The position numbers were made by a program, and so were the translations under genes. A stretch of DNA of 64,000 nucleotides from Halorussus ruber (GTDB lineage Archaea > Halobacteriota > Halobacteria > Halobacteriales > Haladaptataceae), in assembly GCF_004765785.1 (NCBI RefSeq), contig NZ_SBIT01000002.1, forward strand, positions 372,001 to 436,000, given 5' to 3'. The first letter of the stretch is position 1. Each line of letters begins with the position of its first letter. The notes under the pieces are model-generated. The model searched no databases, was not told the DNA's origin, and saw only the letters and a program-made list of their open reading frames with translations. Shown piece after piece: positions 1 to 7,628 of this stretch.

Positions 1-381
1 GGCGGCGACGTGGACATCAGCGAGGCGGACTTCATCGTCTCCATCGGCCGCGGTATCGAGGAGGAGGAGAATCTCGACCTCATCCGCGACCTCGTGGATG
101 CGACCGACGCGACGCTGGCCTCGTCTCGACCCATCGTGGACAACGGTTGGCTCCCGAAGAACCGGCAGGTCGGCCAATCCGGCAAGGTCGTCACGCCGAC
201 GGTCTACCTCGCCATCGGAATTTCGGGCGCGGTCCAGCACGTCGCTGGCATGAAGGGCGCTGACAACATCATCGCCATCAACACCGACCCGAACGCGCCC
301 ATCTTCGACATCGCCGACTACGGTATCGTCGGCGACCTGTTCGAGGTCGTTCCGGAACTCATCGAGCAGTTCGAAGGGTAG
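1..381 (+). CDS. etfA: Electron transfer flavoprotein alpha subunit, C-terminal part
   Basis: The reading frame is open from base 1, so the gene starts upstream of the window and only its last 126 codons are present. The visible part is the FAD-binding C-terminal domain of the ETF alpha subunit: a stretch with SRPIVDNGWLP, then GQSGKVV, then the conserved GISGAVQH and INTDPNAPIF segments that contact FAD. ETF alpha pairs with ETF beta and passes electrons from acyl-CoA and other dehydrogenases to the quinone pool through an ETF:quinone oxidoreductase. Its partner should lie just upstream, outside the window. The next gene begins 25 bases after the stop but looks unrelated. Confidence 0.93.
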   Translation, partial: GGDVDISEADFIVSIGRGIEEEENLDLIRDLVDATDATLASSRPIVDNGWLPKNRQVGQSGKVVTPTVYLAIGISGAVQHVAGMKGADNIIAINTDPNAPIFDIADYGIVGDLFEVVPELIEQFEG

Positions 382-406
382 AGACGAACAACACCGGTTC
401 TTTTTA

Positions 407-1210
407 ATGCGCGTTCCATATCACGTTCGGCGCGACGACCGATATTACTCGTACAGTTACCTCCACGATACCCGGACGGAGGCCGAGAAGGACTGCGAAC
501 AGCGTTCAGAATTAACCATCGTTTATCCCATCAAACTCGATCAGCAGTATTTCGGTGTGTACACCACCGAGAAGGAGGTTTCGAGGGTTCCGCTGGAAGT
601 GAATCTACCCGAGTACGGCGATAGGACTCATAAATTAGTCAAAACCGTGCGCGACCTATTCGAGTACATCGACGAAGAACAATCGTTGGATTGGTACAAA
701 AAGCCGGAGTTATCAGGGGTTGCCGACGCGATAAATCGGGTTCAGTGGCGACAGTCGGTACCCGAAGTCGGCGGTGAGCTTCTTTCTCGTCTCATCCTTC
801 GTCACGGACTACCGAACGCGAATCACCGAACCGCTATCGCGTTCCTCCAGACGTACCTCGAAACATTGAAACCCGGAATCGGGGTCCCACAAACTAACGT
901 CGGTGACGAATGGAGTGACTGGACAAACGAGTTCATCGTTGACTCCAAAAAGTTGCTTACAGTTCGGCGCAACGCAGGTGGATTTCAGCATTTAGCGGAG
1001 CGCGGAGCGACGATCTTGGAGCGAAAAGGTGGTGTGGAAATACATCTCGACGAGTATGAAATCACCACGGACAATCCGTGGAAGCATTTCCGACGAAAAC
1101 ACGAAGAGCGAAGTGTCGAATTCGTGGTCAAGTACGTAAGACGGGCTGGCGGGGACGAGTTACTCGAAGAAATCGATGATGGAAAGCGAGCATTCGCTGA
1201 TCGTTTATGA
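407..1210 (+). CDS. Hypothetical protein with a Fic/Doc-like motif
   Basis: A 267-residue protein I cannot assign to a named family as a whole. Residues 133-143 read HGLPNANHRTA and are followed by a hydrophobic helix. This resembles the Fic/Doc active-site loop and is closest to the Doc form (HxFxDANKRTA), with His in place of the usual Lys or Gly-Arg position. The surrounding region is helical, as expected of a Fic fold. The 140-residue N-terminal part and the C-terminal part are unrelated to Doc. Codon use is AT-richer than in the neighbours, suggesting an acquired gene. The ATG lies within a T-rich box (about 399-409), so transcription from the etfA side is possible. The Fic assignment is inference from one motif. 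Confidence 0.6.
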   Translation: MRVPYHVRRDDRYYSYSYLHDTRTEAEKDCEQRSELTIVYPIKLDQQYFGVYTTEKEVSRVPLEVNLPEYGDRTHKLVKTVRDLFEYIDEEQSLDWYKKPELSGVADAINRVQWRQSVPEVGGELLSRLILRHGLPNANHRTAIAFLQTYLETLKPGIGVPQTNVGDEWSDWTNEFIVDSKKLLTVRRNAGGFQHLAERGATILERKGGVEIHLDEYEITTDNPWKHFRRKHEERSVEFVVKYVRRAGGDELLEEIDDGKRAFADRL

Positions 1211-1509
1211 GGGGTACGATGCAGTATACTACAATCCTTTTTCACTCACGCAGTATGCTGCACAACACTTTTGAGTAGTGGCGCTCTATCTTGAAGTAGA
1301 ACGATGCAAGACAACTGTGCTCGAAATATGAGCGAAGAGCGCCTCCGAGAAATTGCTCTGTCGGTCGCTCACCTTCGAGACGATTAAGTCGTTTTTGGGA
1401 GTTACTACTCCAAGAACCCTTCTGATTTAGTAGCTACACGAGATTTCCACCGCCGCCAAACGCCATTGTATCGTCACCTACTTTTTCGGTCGGTCCTGAG
1501 TAGTGGCCG
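1211..1509. other. Intergenic stretch with one tiny ORF
   Basis: About 300 bases without a recognisable gene. The only open frame of note is 1304-1387 (+), which would encode 27 residues beginning MQDNCARNMSEERLRE. It has a short helical look but no family match I know, and could be a remnant. The rest is AT-richer than the flanks, and no hairpin terminator or RNA gene is apparent. Confidence 0.3.
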
Positions 1510-2352
1510 ATGGATTATCCCGAGTCCCGAAGGGCGCTGGTCGAGGAGCGCCTCGAGACGGTCCTCGACCGCGTCGAACCGTCGGAACTCGCCGACGAGG
1601 TCCGCCACGTCGCGCTGTCGGGGGGCAAGCGCGTCCGGCCGACCGTCACCGTGCTGTCCTGCGAGGCCGCCGGGGGTGAGGCCGACGACGCCGTGGACTT
1701 CGCGGTCGGCGTCGAACTCGTCCACGACGCCTCGCTGGTCGTGGACGACATCATCGACGATTCGGACACCCGTAGGGGGAGCGCCAGCGCGTGGGCCGAG
1801 TTCGGCTACGCGCCCGCCATCGTGGCGAGTGACGGCCTCATCGGCGAAGCCTTCGAACTCTTCTCGCCGGACCCCCGCGCGATGGAGGCGGTCGCCGACG
1901 CGATGGTCGAACTCGGCGAGGGCGAGGCGACCGAACTCGTCGCCCGCCCGACCGACCGCGAGGGGTACATGGAACTGGCCCGCCGCAAGACCGGGGCGCT
2001 GTTCCGGGCCGCCGCCGAGTTGGGCGCGATTGCCGCGGACGCCGACCACGCGACCGTCGAGGCGTTCGGCGAGTACGCCGAGAAGGTCGGCGTCGCCTTC
2101 CAGATTCGAGACGACGTGCTGGACGCGACCGCCGACGCCGACGACCTCGGCAAGCCCACCGGCCACGACGCCGAGATGGGCCGACCCTCTATCGTCCGCG
2201 TGACCGACCTAACCGCCGAGGAGGCCGACGAGTTGGCCCACGAGAAGTCGGACGCCGCGCTGGCCGCGCTCGACCGGGCGGAGACGCCGGACCTGACCGC
2301 GACCGACTACCTGCGGGACTTGGCGGCGTTCGTCGTGACCCGCGAACACTGA
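1510..2352 (+). CDS. Polyprenyl (isoprenoid) diphosphate synthase family protein
   Basis: A trans-prenyltransferase that condenses isopentenyl diphosphate with an allylic diphosphate. The motifs run in order: GGKRVRP at 38-44, the first aspartate-rich motif DDIIDDSD at 79-86, and the second aspartate-rich region QIRDDVLD ending at 205. These supply the magnesium-bound diphosphate sites. At 280 residues it is clearly shorter than typical archaeal GGPP synthases of about 320-360 residues, with shortening in the middle and C-terminal helices, so it may be a paralogue rather than the main lipid-chain synthase. Product chain length cannot be read from the sequence. It converges on the DUF373 gene, with only 23 bases between the stop codons. 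Confidence 0.85.
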   Translation: MDYPESRRALVEERLETVLDRVEPSELADEVRHVALSGGKRVRPTVTVLSCEAAGGEADDAVDFAVGVELVHDASLVVDDIIDDSDTRRGSASAWAEFGYAPAIVASDGLIGEAFELFSPDPRAMEAVADAMVELGEGEATELVARPTDREGYMELARRKTGALFRAAAELGAIAADADHATVEAFGEYAEKVGVAFQIRDDVLDATADADDLGKPTGHDAEMGRPSIVRVTDLTAEEADELAHEKSDAALAALDRAETPDLTATDYLRDLAAFVVTREH

Positions 2353-2375
2353 CTCGGCGAGATTCTTTTCACGAA

Positions 2376-3482
2376 TCAGCTTACTTGCTCCGCCCGTCTC
2401 GACTGGCGAGACTCGGCGATAGCGAACGCCAGCGTACTCGTGAGTCCGAGCAGCGTCCCGGCCGTCAGCATCATCGCCAGATAGGTCAACCGGGGGAGCG
2501 TGAGCGGGACGCGATGGAGGAAGTACGCGCTGAGAGCGTGGAGAACCACCGCGATGGCGAGGACGTAGAACGGCGCGTTGAGGTAGCGCCACCGGAAGCG
2601 ACCGGCCAGATACTCGTCGGTAATCTGGCCGAGGCTGGTGGTGATTCCTGCGGCGGTGAACCACGTCACAGCGCCGTAGACCAGCGCCGCGAGGACGCGC
2701 AGCGGCCCCATCGAACCGTCGGCCCCGCCCGTGACCGTGTCAAGCATCTCGACGCCCCGGACCCCGCCGATGACCAGCAGGGCGGCCGCGACGACGTAGG
2801 TGATGAGCGTGACCCGACCGGCGTAGAGGCTGTTTCTGGCCTTGTCGGCGGCGCGGTCCAGAAGGCGCTCGACGCCGAGGCCCCGACCGAGGACGTAGAG
2901 ACCGAGGAGGCCGGAGGTGACGCCGAACACCGCCGCGCCGGGGAGGCCCAGCGAGTCCGAGATAATCGAGAGCGGATAGATGAGCAACAAGATTCCGAGG
3001 GGGACGAGGATGGTCCCGCGGGTCTCGGGGTCGTCCAAGACCTGCTTGATGGTGTAGTACATCGATTCGAGGTCCTGCGCCTGCCGGACGACGACCCGGC
3101 GCACGCCGTCGATGGGGACTCTGGAGCGAATCACCGGGATGACGCTCTCGTCCTGCGCGCCGTCGGTGACGATGACCGCCTGTACCTCCTCGCTGGTCGA
3201 GAGACTTGCGAGTACCTCGTCGACCTCGTCGCCGACCGCCCGGTTCGCGGCGATGTCGCCGCCCTCTGTGCCCGTGACGACCGCGACCTCGACGGTCTCG
3301 TCCTCGATTCGGTCCGCGAGGTGGACGCCCTCGAACATGACGTTCACGTCGCTGTCCTCGGGGTCAGCCGTGGCTAACGAGACCGCGGCGGCCTCGACGT
3401 TGTCGCGGCCGATGACGGGGGTATCGAAGTCGGTCTTGCGACCGAGGTCGTCGTCGAGGTCCACGCACAGGACCAACAGCAT
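2376..3482 (-). CDS. DUF373 family integral membrane protein
   Basis: A 368-residue protein of the archaeal DUF373 family, whose function is unknown. The N-terminal half (1-150) is soluble and looks alpha/beta, starting with a buried strand MLLVLCVDLDDDLG followed by acidic loops. The C-terminal half carries five to six hydrophobic segments, for example GTILVPLGILLLIYPLS and VTLITYVVAAALLVIGGV. The beginning of the protein is characteristic: a hydrophobic strand followed by Asp-rich residues and RKTDFDTPVIGR. It is convergent with the prenyl synthase gene and divergent from the GAF-like gene downstream. Confidence 0.82.
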   Translation of the reverse strand: MLLVLCVDLDDDLGRKTDFDTPVIGRDNVEAAAVSLATADPEDSDVNVMFEGVHLADRIEDETVEVAVVTGTEGGDIAANRAVGDEVDEVLASLSTSEEVQAVIVTDGAQDESVIPVIRSRVPIDGVRRVVVRQAQDLESMYYTIKQVLDDPETRGTILVPLGILLLIYPLSIISDSLGLPGAAVFGVTSGLLGLYVLGRGLGVERLLDRAADKARNSLYAGRVTLITYVVAAALLVIGGVRGVEMLDTVTGGADGSMGPLRVLAALVYGAVTWFTAAGITTSLGQITDEYLAGRFRWRYLNAPFYVLAIAVVLHALSAYFLHRVPLTLPRLTYLAMMLTAGTLLGLTSTLAFAIAESRQSRRAEQVS

Positions 3483-3544
3483 TACTCGGGGCTATGCGTC
3501 CGGGGTTTAACTTCTTTCGGGGACTAGAATTGGTTTGCGTAATC

Positions 3545-3554
3545 CATTTATATC
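3545..3554 (+). promoter_or_regulatory. TATA box of the GAF-like gene
   Basis: An A/T-only tract (atttatat) centred about 28 bases before the ATG at 3578. This spacing predicts a leaderless or nearly leaderless transcript and supports that start codon. Confidence 0.55.
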
Positions 3555-3577
3555 CCTCGACGTCCAACATCAATTAG

Positions 3578-4327
3578 ATGACAGCAGGAGCATCGACCAA
3601 CCGAAGCAGGAGATTCGTCGCTTCGGTTTTGATTTCGTGGGTCGGTGTCCTCGTCGCAATCGGACTCGCATACCTAACTTCGAAAATATCCGCCGGTCTC
3701 GCAGTCGTCTTTGGCGTCGTGTCAATATTCTTGATAGCGCTTGGCGAATTCTTTCTCACGTACCAGCCACTATTAAGATACAAAGAAAGACAACTTACTA
3801 CGTTCTTCACCAATCACCTACGGATGATAGAAAATGATATAGAATCGGTCGCCGCGGGAGACGTTACTCTCCGCGCAAATATTATGCGACCGACCTCGGA
3901 CGGTTGGTTCGAAGACCCGTCGTTCAAGATCGCCTACACACATACTGAAGATGAATACGAAGACGAGGAATTGACACTCGAATTCGAATCCGGGCAAGGG
4001 TGTGTCGGGAACGTGTATCGTGAAGCAGAGCAAAAAGTAGCGATATCACCGGATCACGTCGAAGCGTGGGACTCGGGATGGAACACGACCGAACAGCACG
4101 ACAGAGTCACCAGCCACCTCAACACGATTATCGGAACGCCGATATACAGACCGACTGATACCGACCAGAGCGAACCGATTGCAGTTCTAATCGTCGATAG
4201 CGAACAGCACTTTGAGGACTTCGTAAACTTGGATGAAGAAACGTCTCTCTCGAAAATAGAATTCAAGGAGACGGCAGTAGCGGAACGTGCAGTCGAACAT
4301 GCACGCGATTTGGGCATATTGTTATAG
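3578..4327 (+). CDS. Membrane-anchored GAF-like sensor protein
   Basis: A 249-residue protein with two transmembrane helices close together at the N terminus (about 14-33 and 38-61). A short amphipathic linker follows, then a cytoplasmic domain of about 170 residues. That domain has a GAF-like pattern: GQGCVGNVYREAE, then a segment with HLNTIIGTPIYRP, then PIAVLIVDSEQHFE. GAF domains bind small molecules or chromophores, but no output domain such as a kinase or cyclase follows. It may act through the 55-residue acidic protein encoded just downstream. The gene is AT-richer than the flanking core genes. Membrane topology is clear; the GAF call is inference from pattern. Confidence 0.65.
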   Translation: MTAGASTNRSRRFVASVLISWVGVLVAIGLAYLTSKISAGLAVVFGVVSIFLIALGEFFLTYQPLLRYKERQLTTFFTNHLRMIENDIESVAAGDVTLRANIMRPTSDGWFEDPSFKIAYTHTEDEYEDEELTLEFESGQGCVGNVYREAEQKVAISPDHVEAWDSGWNTTEQHDRVTSHLNTIIGTPIYRPTDTDQSEPIAVLIVDSEQHFEDFVNLDEETSLSKIEFKETAVAERAVEHARDLGILL

Positions 4328-4338
4328 AATAGTTGCCC

Positions 4339-4415
4339 ACTAGTAATCAGCGGACCATCCGTACTAGTATTGTGCAAAGTGGCATACTTTTATAACCGCA
4401 AAGGACACTACTAGT
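4339..4415. promoter_or_regulatory. Three ACTAGT palindromes before a small gene
   Basis: The hexamer ACTAGT occurs at 4339-4344, 4363-4368 and 4410-4415. The last two bracket a TATA-like tttataa at about 4389-4395. Three copies of an AT-rich palindrome in 77 bases of a GC-rich genome suggest an operator for the gene starting at 4420. No regulator is identified. Confidence 0.35.
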
Positions 4416-4419
4416 TAGT

Positions 4420-4587
4420 ATGAGTACGGATTCGGTAGGGGATGAGCGTCTTGACGAGAGTGAAGAAGGGATGATACTCATCTCTGCAGGTCGTTCGGAG
4501 GAAGAAAAACGCGAGGCATACTCCGTCGAATGGCGGGAACCTGCCAACGCACCGAGTCTTGCCGACCGTATTCGAAGTCTCTTTTGA
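4420..4587 (+). CDS. Small acidic protein, 55 residues
   Basis: A short frame not overlapped by any other credible gene. It begins MSTDSVGDERLDE and ends SLADRIRSLF. It is rich in Asp/Glu in the first half and has an amphipathic C-terminal end (PSLADRIRSLF). A TATA-like tttataa lies about 27 bases upstream of the start, consistent with its own leaderless transcript. It follows the membrane GAF-like gene by 92 bases on the same strand and could be its partner, but there is no direct evidence. No family recognised. Confidence 0.5.
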   Translation: MSTDSVGDERLDESEEGMILISAGRSEEEKREAYSVEWREPANAPSLADRIRSLF

Positions 4588-4686
4588 AATTCTACGCTGT
4601 CTCTACAAGTCGGGGCTGCTCGTCGGAACGCATACTGGTAATTCGCACGCTTTTTCAGCGTCGGACGAATAAATCACCACTAACGA

Positions 4687-5679
4687 ATGATTTCGAAGGG
4701 TTGCGAACAGTGCGCCGAAGGGGGGAAGATGGTCCTGTTCGTCTACGGCTACTGCGACCAGCGGGACTGCTTCTACTGCCCGCTCGGCGAGAACCGCAAG
4801 AACGTGACCGACGTGTACGCCAACGAGCGGAAAGTCGAGTCCGACGAGGACGTCATCGCCGAGGCCAAGCGCATGGACGCGCTCGGCACGTCAATCACGG
4901 GCGGGGAGCCCCAAGAGGCGATGGAGAAGACCTGTCGGTACCTCTCGCTGCTGAAAGACGAGTTCGGCGAGGACCACCACACGCACCTCTACACCGGCAT
5001 CACCGGCGGGCGCGAGAACATGCGTCGCCTCTCGGAGGCCGGACTGGACGAGATTCGGTTCCACCCGCCGCTCGACCTGTGGGGCGAGATGCACGGTACC
5101 GAGTGGGAGGAAATCCTCTACATCGCCCGCGAGGAGGGCCTGACTCCGGCGTTCGAGATTCCGGGCATCCGGGCCGAAGAGGAGTTCCTCGAATTCCTAG
5201 ACGAGGGCGCGGCCGACTTCTGCAACGTCAACGAGTTCGAGATGAGCGACGGCAACTTCCGCCGGATGCAGGAGGAGGGCTACGAACTGCAGGACGGCCA
5301 CATGAGCGCCGTCGAAGGCTCCAAAGAAATTCTTGACGTGATGGGCGACCACGAGCGCGTCTACTTCTGCACCTCCGTCTTCAAGGACGCCGCCCAGCAC
5401 CGAAACCGGATGAAGCGCATGGCGCGGAACATCCGCCGGGAGTTCGACGAGGTCACCGACGACGGGACGCTGGTCTACGGCAAGACGTGGGAACCCGAGC
5501 GCCGACTCCGCGAACTCGGCGTGCCCGAGGAGTTCTACACCGTCAAATCGGACCACATCGAACTTGCGTGGTGGCTACTGGAGGAGATGATAGAGGAGGG
5601 CGACGTGGAGAAGGGCGAAATCGTCGAGCAGTACCCGACCGTCGATGGGCAGGTGGTCGAGCGGACGCCGCTGGCGTAG
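4687..5679 (+). CDS. Radical SAM protein, COG2108-like
   Basis: A 330-residue protein related to the archaeal group described as similar to pyruvate formate-lyase activating enzyme. The presumed iron-sulfur cysteines are C23, C28 and C31 in GYCDQRDCFYCPLGE. The spacing is CX4CX2C, not the canonical CX3CX2C. A further pair, C6 and C9, lies at the N terminus. ITGGEP at about 76-81 matches the SAM-binding GGE motif. The rest fits a partial TIM barrel. The substrate is unknown. It stands alone, with convergent AT-rich DNA and an IS element downstream. Confidence 0.78.
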   Translation: MISKGCEQCAEGGKMVLFVYGYCDQRDCFYCPLGENRKNVTDVYANERKVESDEDVIAEAKRMDALGTSITGGEPQEAMEKTCRYLSLLKDEFGEDHHTHLYTGITGGRENMRRLSEAGLDEIRFHPPLDLWGEMHGTEWEEILYIAREEGLTPAFEIPGIRAEEEFLEFLDEGAADFCNVNEFEMSDGNFRRMQEEGYELQDGHMSAVEGSKEILDVMGDHERVYFCTSVFKDAAQHRNRMKRMARNIRREFDEVTDDGTLVYGKTWEPERRLRELGVPEEFYTVKSDHIELAWWLLEEMIEEGDVEKGEIVEQYPTVDGQVVERTPLA

Positions 5680-5705
5680 GATTCCCCGAACCCCTTCGAG
5701 GACAA

Positions 5706-6062
5706 CTAATTATTTGTTTTAGAAATATCCTCGTTTCTCTGAGAAACAAATTTATTACTTTTGGCCGATGCGTTCGCCGCTCGCTCGACAGGCGGCCTCC
5801 GACGCTCGACGTCCAGCCCCACGGTCCCGGTCACGTTCGACCACCCGTCCTGCGGGCCGCGGAACCCGGTCGAGACGCTGTCCCGATACGAATCGTAGTT
5901 CCACCCGAACACCCACCACGCGTTCTGGCCCTCGACGCGAGTGATGACGTCGACTCGCGCAGAGTCGTCGGTCTCGTAGGACGCGTAGACTTTCGAATCG
6001 TACTCGTAGCAGACGAGCCAGTCGGCGGCCGGGAAGTCGCAGGTCCCGGGACGGCGGTCCGA
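5706..6062 (-). pseudogene. Truncated gene fragment at the IS edge
   Basis: About 90 codons read on the minus strand with codon use typical of this genome (strong GC at third positions). They encode a protein-like stretch including DWLVCYEYDSKVYASYE, ITRVEGQNAWWVFGW and GPQDGWSNVTGTVGLDV. No start codon with a plausible upstream region exists. The 5' side runs directly into the terminal hairpin of the IS element, and the last 20 codons are AT-rich and unlike the rest. I read this as a gene whose front part was lost when the element arrived or through a later deletion. No matching front part is visible on the far side of the element. Function unknown. Confidence 0.5.
5733..5747. terminator. 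Short palindrome between convergent coding stretches
   Basis: GTTTCTC-t-GAGAAAC is a perfect 7-base inverted repeat in an AT-rich stretch, 54 bases after the radical SAM stop codon. It may end the radical SAM transcript. No T-run is attached, so this is tentative. Confidence 0.3.
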
Positions 6063-6076
6063 CCGCGGGGTAAATC

Positions 6077-6099
6077 GCCTCGGGGTCAAGCCCCGAGGC
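6077..6099 (-). repeat. Right-end hairpin of the IS element, probable omega-RNA 3' end
   Basis: A perfect 9-base stem with loop TCAAG, starting about 20 bases downstream of the tnpB stop codon. In this family the guide (omega) RNA is transcribed from the tnpB 3' end through the element's right end, so the hairpin probably belongs to that RNA. The guide would then be the sequence just beyond about 6060. Confidence 0.55.
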
Positions 6100-6118
6100 T
6101 TTCGCGTGGACTCCCGTT

Positions 6119-7336
6119 CTATGCCTCACCCGAGGCAGGGGGAACGTACTCCCCGCTCACGTTCAGCGTCCCGCGATTCAAGCGCACATCTACGGGTGCG
6201 CCTCCGTCGTCTGCGTTTTGCCGACGACGGAGATACTGCAAACCGAGGTTTTTCGCGGCGTTGTAGTCGGCGTGGTTCTCGTACCCGCACTGCTGACACT
6301 CGAACGACTCGCCTGACCGATTGTCGTCGTGGGTAAACCCACACGTCGAGCAACGCTTCGACGTATTTCGAGGGTCAACCTGTACGGCTTCGATGTCGTG
6401 TTCTTCGGCTTTGTATTCGACGTACTCGGAGAGGCGTCGGAACGCCCAGACGTGTTGCCACCTCGCCTCGGGAATGTTCTCCCGAATGTGGGTCAAATCC
6501 TCGAACACGATGTGCGAACAGTCGTTCTCGACGGCCTCCTCGATAAGTTCGTTCGCCACCGTGTGCAGGTGTATCTCGAAACGCCCGTACTCTTTCTGTC
6601 CGACGCTCTCAATGTTCTCGTGGGCGTGTCTCGATCCACACTGCTGGAGCGACCCGCGACGCTTCTCGTACTCCCGACGCCAGTGGTTGAACTCGTCCGC
6701 CGACCAGAATCGCCCCGTCGAAGCGACGGCGAGGTTGTTGACGCCCAAATCCACACCAAGGACTGTTCTGTGCTTGGACTCGGATTCAGACGATTCCTCG
6801 TCTGCTTCGACTTTCCGCATTGAGGCGTGGAGATACCAGTCTCCATCACGATACTGCAAGTGTGCCATCCGAAACTCGAAGTCCTGGTCGGAGACGTATT
6901 TGGTCGGCGGTGTCTCCGAGTCGTCGGGAAGGATGTACTCGCACTCAATGCGCCCATCTACTGTGGACAGCGATACGTGGTCGCGGTGGAACGTCGCGCT
7001 TCGCTTGTCGTACACCGCGCTATCGGCAGAAAAGTGCGGTTGTGACGTGTTCTCACCACGTTCGAGACGCGAGACGCCGCTTTTGACGGCCTCGACCGCC
7101 CTGCGAATCCCTTTCTGGACGAGATTCGCGGTCAGGTCGGTTTCGTCGCGGAGTCGGTCGTAGAGGGCGCGTTCTGCTTTCGCTTTGGAAGTGACATGGT
7201 AGCCGTCGTCGCCGTGCCAGCACCATTCGCTCGCGGTATTGGCGCAGTATTTGAACTGCTCGACGGTCTCTCGAAGCGAATCGTCGGCTCCTTCGGGAGT
7301 GTCGAGTTTGATGACGGCGGTACGACGGTATTCCAC
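6119..7336 (-). CDS. tnpB: TnpB RNA-guided DNA endonuclease (IS1341-type OrfB)
   Basis: A 405-residue TnpB, the ancestor family of Cas12. The RuvC catalytic residues are all present: D196 in GVDLGVNNLA, E279 in HIVFEDLTHIRE and D357 in NHADYNAAKNL. The zinc ribbon is intact, with C329/C332 and C347/C350. The start is taken at the GTG at 7336, giving VEYRRTAVIKLDTP, because homologues begin at this point. The frame stays open 121 codons further upstream, but that sequence is not TnpB-like and crosses the left hairpin. The gene has no frameshift, so the nuclease may be functional. Its role is cutting DNA next to a target-adjacent motif at sites matching the omega RNA, which favours retention of the element. 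Confidence 0.92.
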   Translation of the reverse strand: MEYRRTAVIKLDTPEGADDSLRETVEQFKYCANTASEWCWHGDDGYHVTSKAKAERALYDRLRDETDLTANLVQKGIRRAVEAVKSGVSRLERGENTSQPHFSADSAVYDKRSATFHRDHVSLSTVDGRIECEYILPDDSETPPTKYVSDQDFEFRMAHLQYRDGDWYLHASMRKVEADEESSESESKHRTVLGVDLGVNNLAVASTGRFWSADEFNHWRREYEKRRGSLQQCGSRHAHENIESVGQKEYGRFEIHLHTVANELIEEAVENDCSHIVFEDLTHIRENIPEARWQHVWAFRRLSEYVEYKAEEHDIEAVQVDPRNTSKRCSTCGFTHDDNRSGESFECQQCGYENHADYNAAKNLGLQYLRRRQNADDGGAPVDVRLNRGTLNVSGEYVPPASGEA

Positions 7337-7429
7337 TATATTTTCACATATACAGGTGATGTTACTTACACGTTTGGGAGTCGGCCTTGCTATCGTAGCG
7401 GGGTTTGTGTCATCGAGTGTCGGCTTCCT

Positions 7430-7450
7430 CCCCGACCTCAAGGGTCGGGG
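7430..7450. repeat. Left-end hairpin of the IS element
   Basis: A perfect 8-base stem with loop TCAAG, 94 bases upstream of the tnpB start. It matches the position of the left-end palindrome in IS200/IS605 elements and marks the approximate element boundary. Confidence 0.5.
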
Positions 7451-7493
7451 CATCCGCCTCGTTCCGCCTGTGAAACTCCGGCAACGGTTAGAG

Positions 7494-7628
7494 ATGTCGA
7501 GCAAAGACGCTCGGACCGACGACGAGTCGGAACCGGCTACGAAGACTAGTCGGTACCTGCGAATAGCAAACCTCGTCGTCCGGTTCATCACGAACGTCGT
7601 CAAGTTGCTGATCATGCTAACGTCGTAG
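7494..7628 (+). CDS. Small protein with hydrophobic C-terminal helix, 44 residues
   Basis: Begins MSSKDARTDDESE and ends in a hydrophobic, weakly basic helix (YLRIANLVVRFITNVVKLL). Codon use is GC-rich at third positions, unlike the opposite strand in the same place. The same frame is open further upstream, but that part crosses the IS hairpin, so the ATG at 7494 is preferred. A peripheral or single-pass membrane protein is likely. No family recognised. Confidence 0.4.
   Translation: MSSKDARTDDESEPATKTSRYLRIANLVVRFITNVVKLLIMLTS

Larger units (their letters stand above)
6060..7455 (-). mobile_element. IS200/IS605-family element with tnpB only (IS1341 type)
   Basis: The element consists of a tnpB gene framed by two subterminal hairpins. 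One lies at 6077-6099 (GCCTCGGGG, loop TCAAG, CCCCGAGGC) beyond the 3' end of tnpB. The other lies at 7430-7450 (CCCCGACC, loop TCAAG, GGTCGGGG) upstream of tnpB. The shared TCAAG loop and CCCCGA stem suggest both are recognised by the same HUH transposase. No tnpA (Y1 transposase) is present, so movement would need a transposase supplied in trans. Such elements make no target duplication, so the exact ends are uncertain by some tens of bases. Confidence 0.75.
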
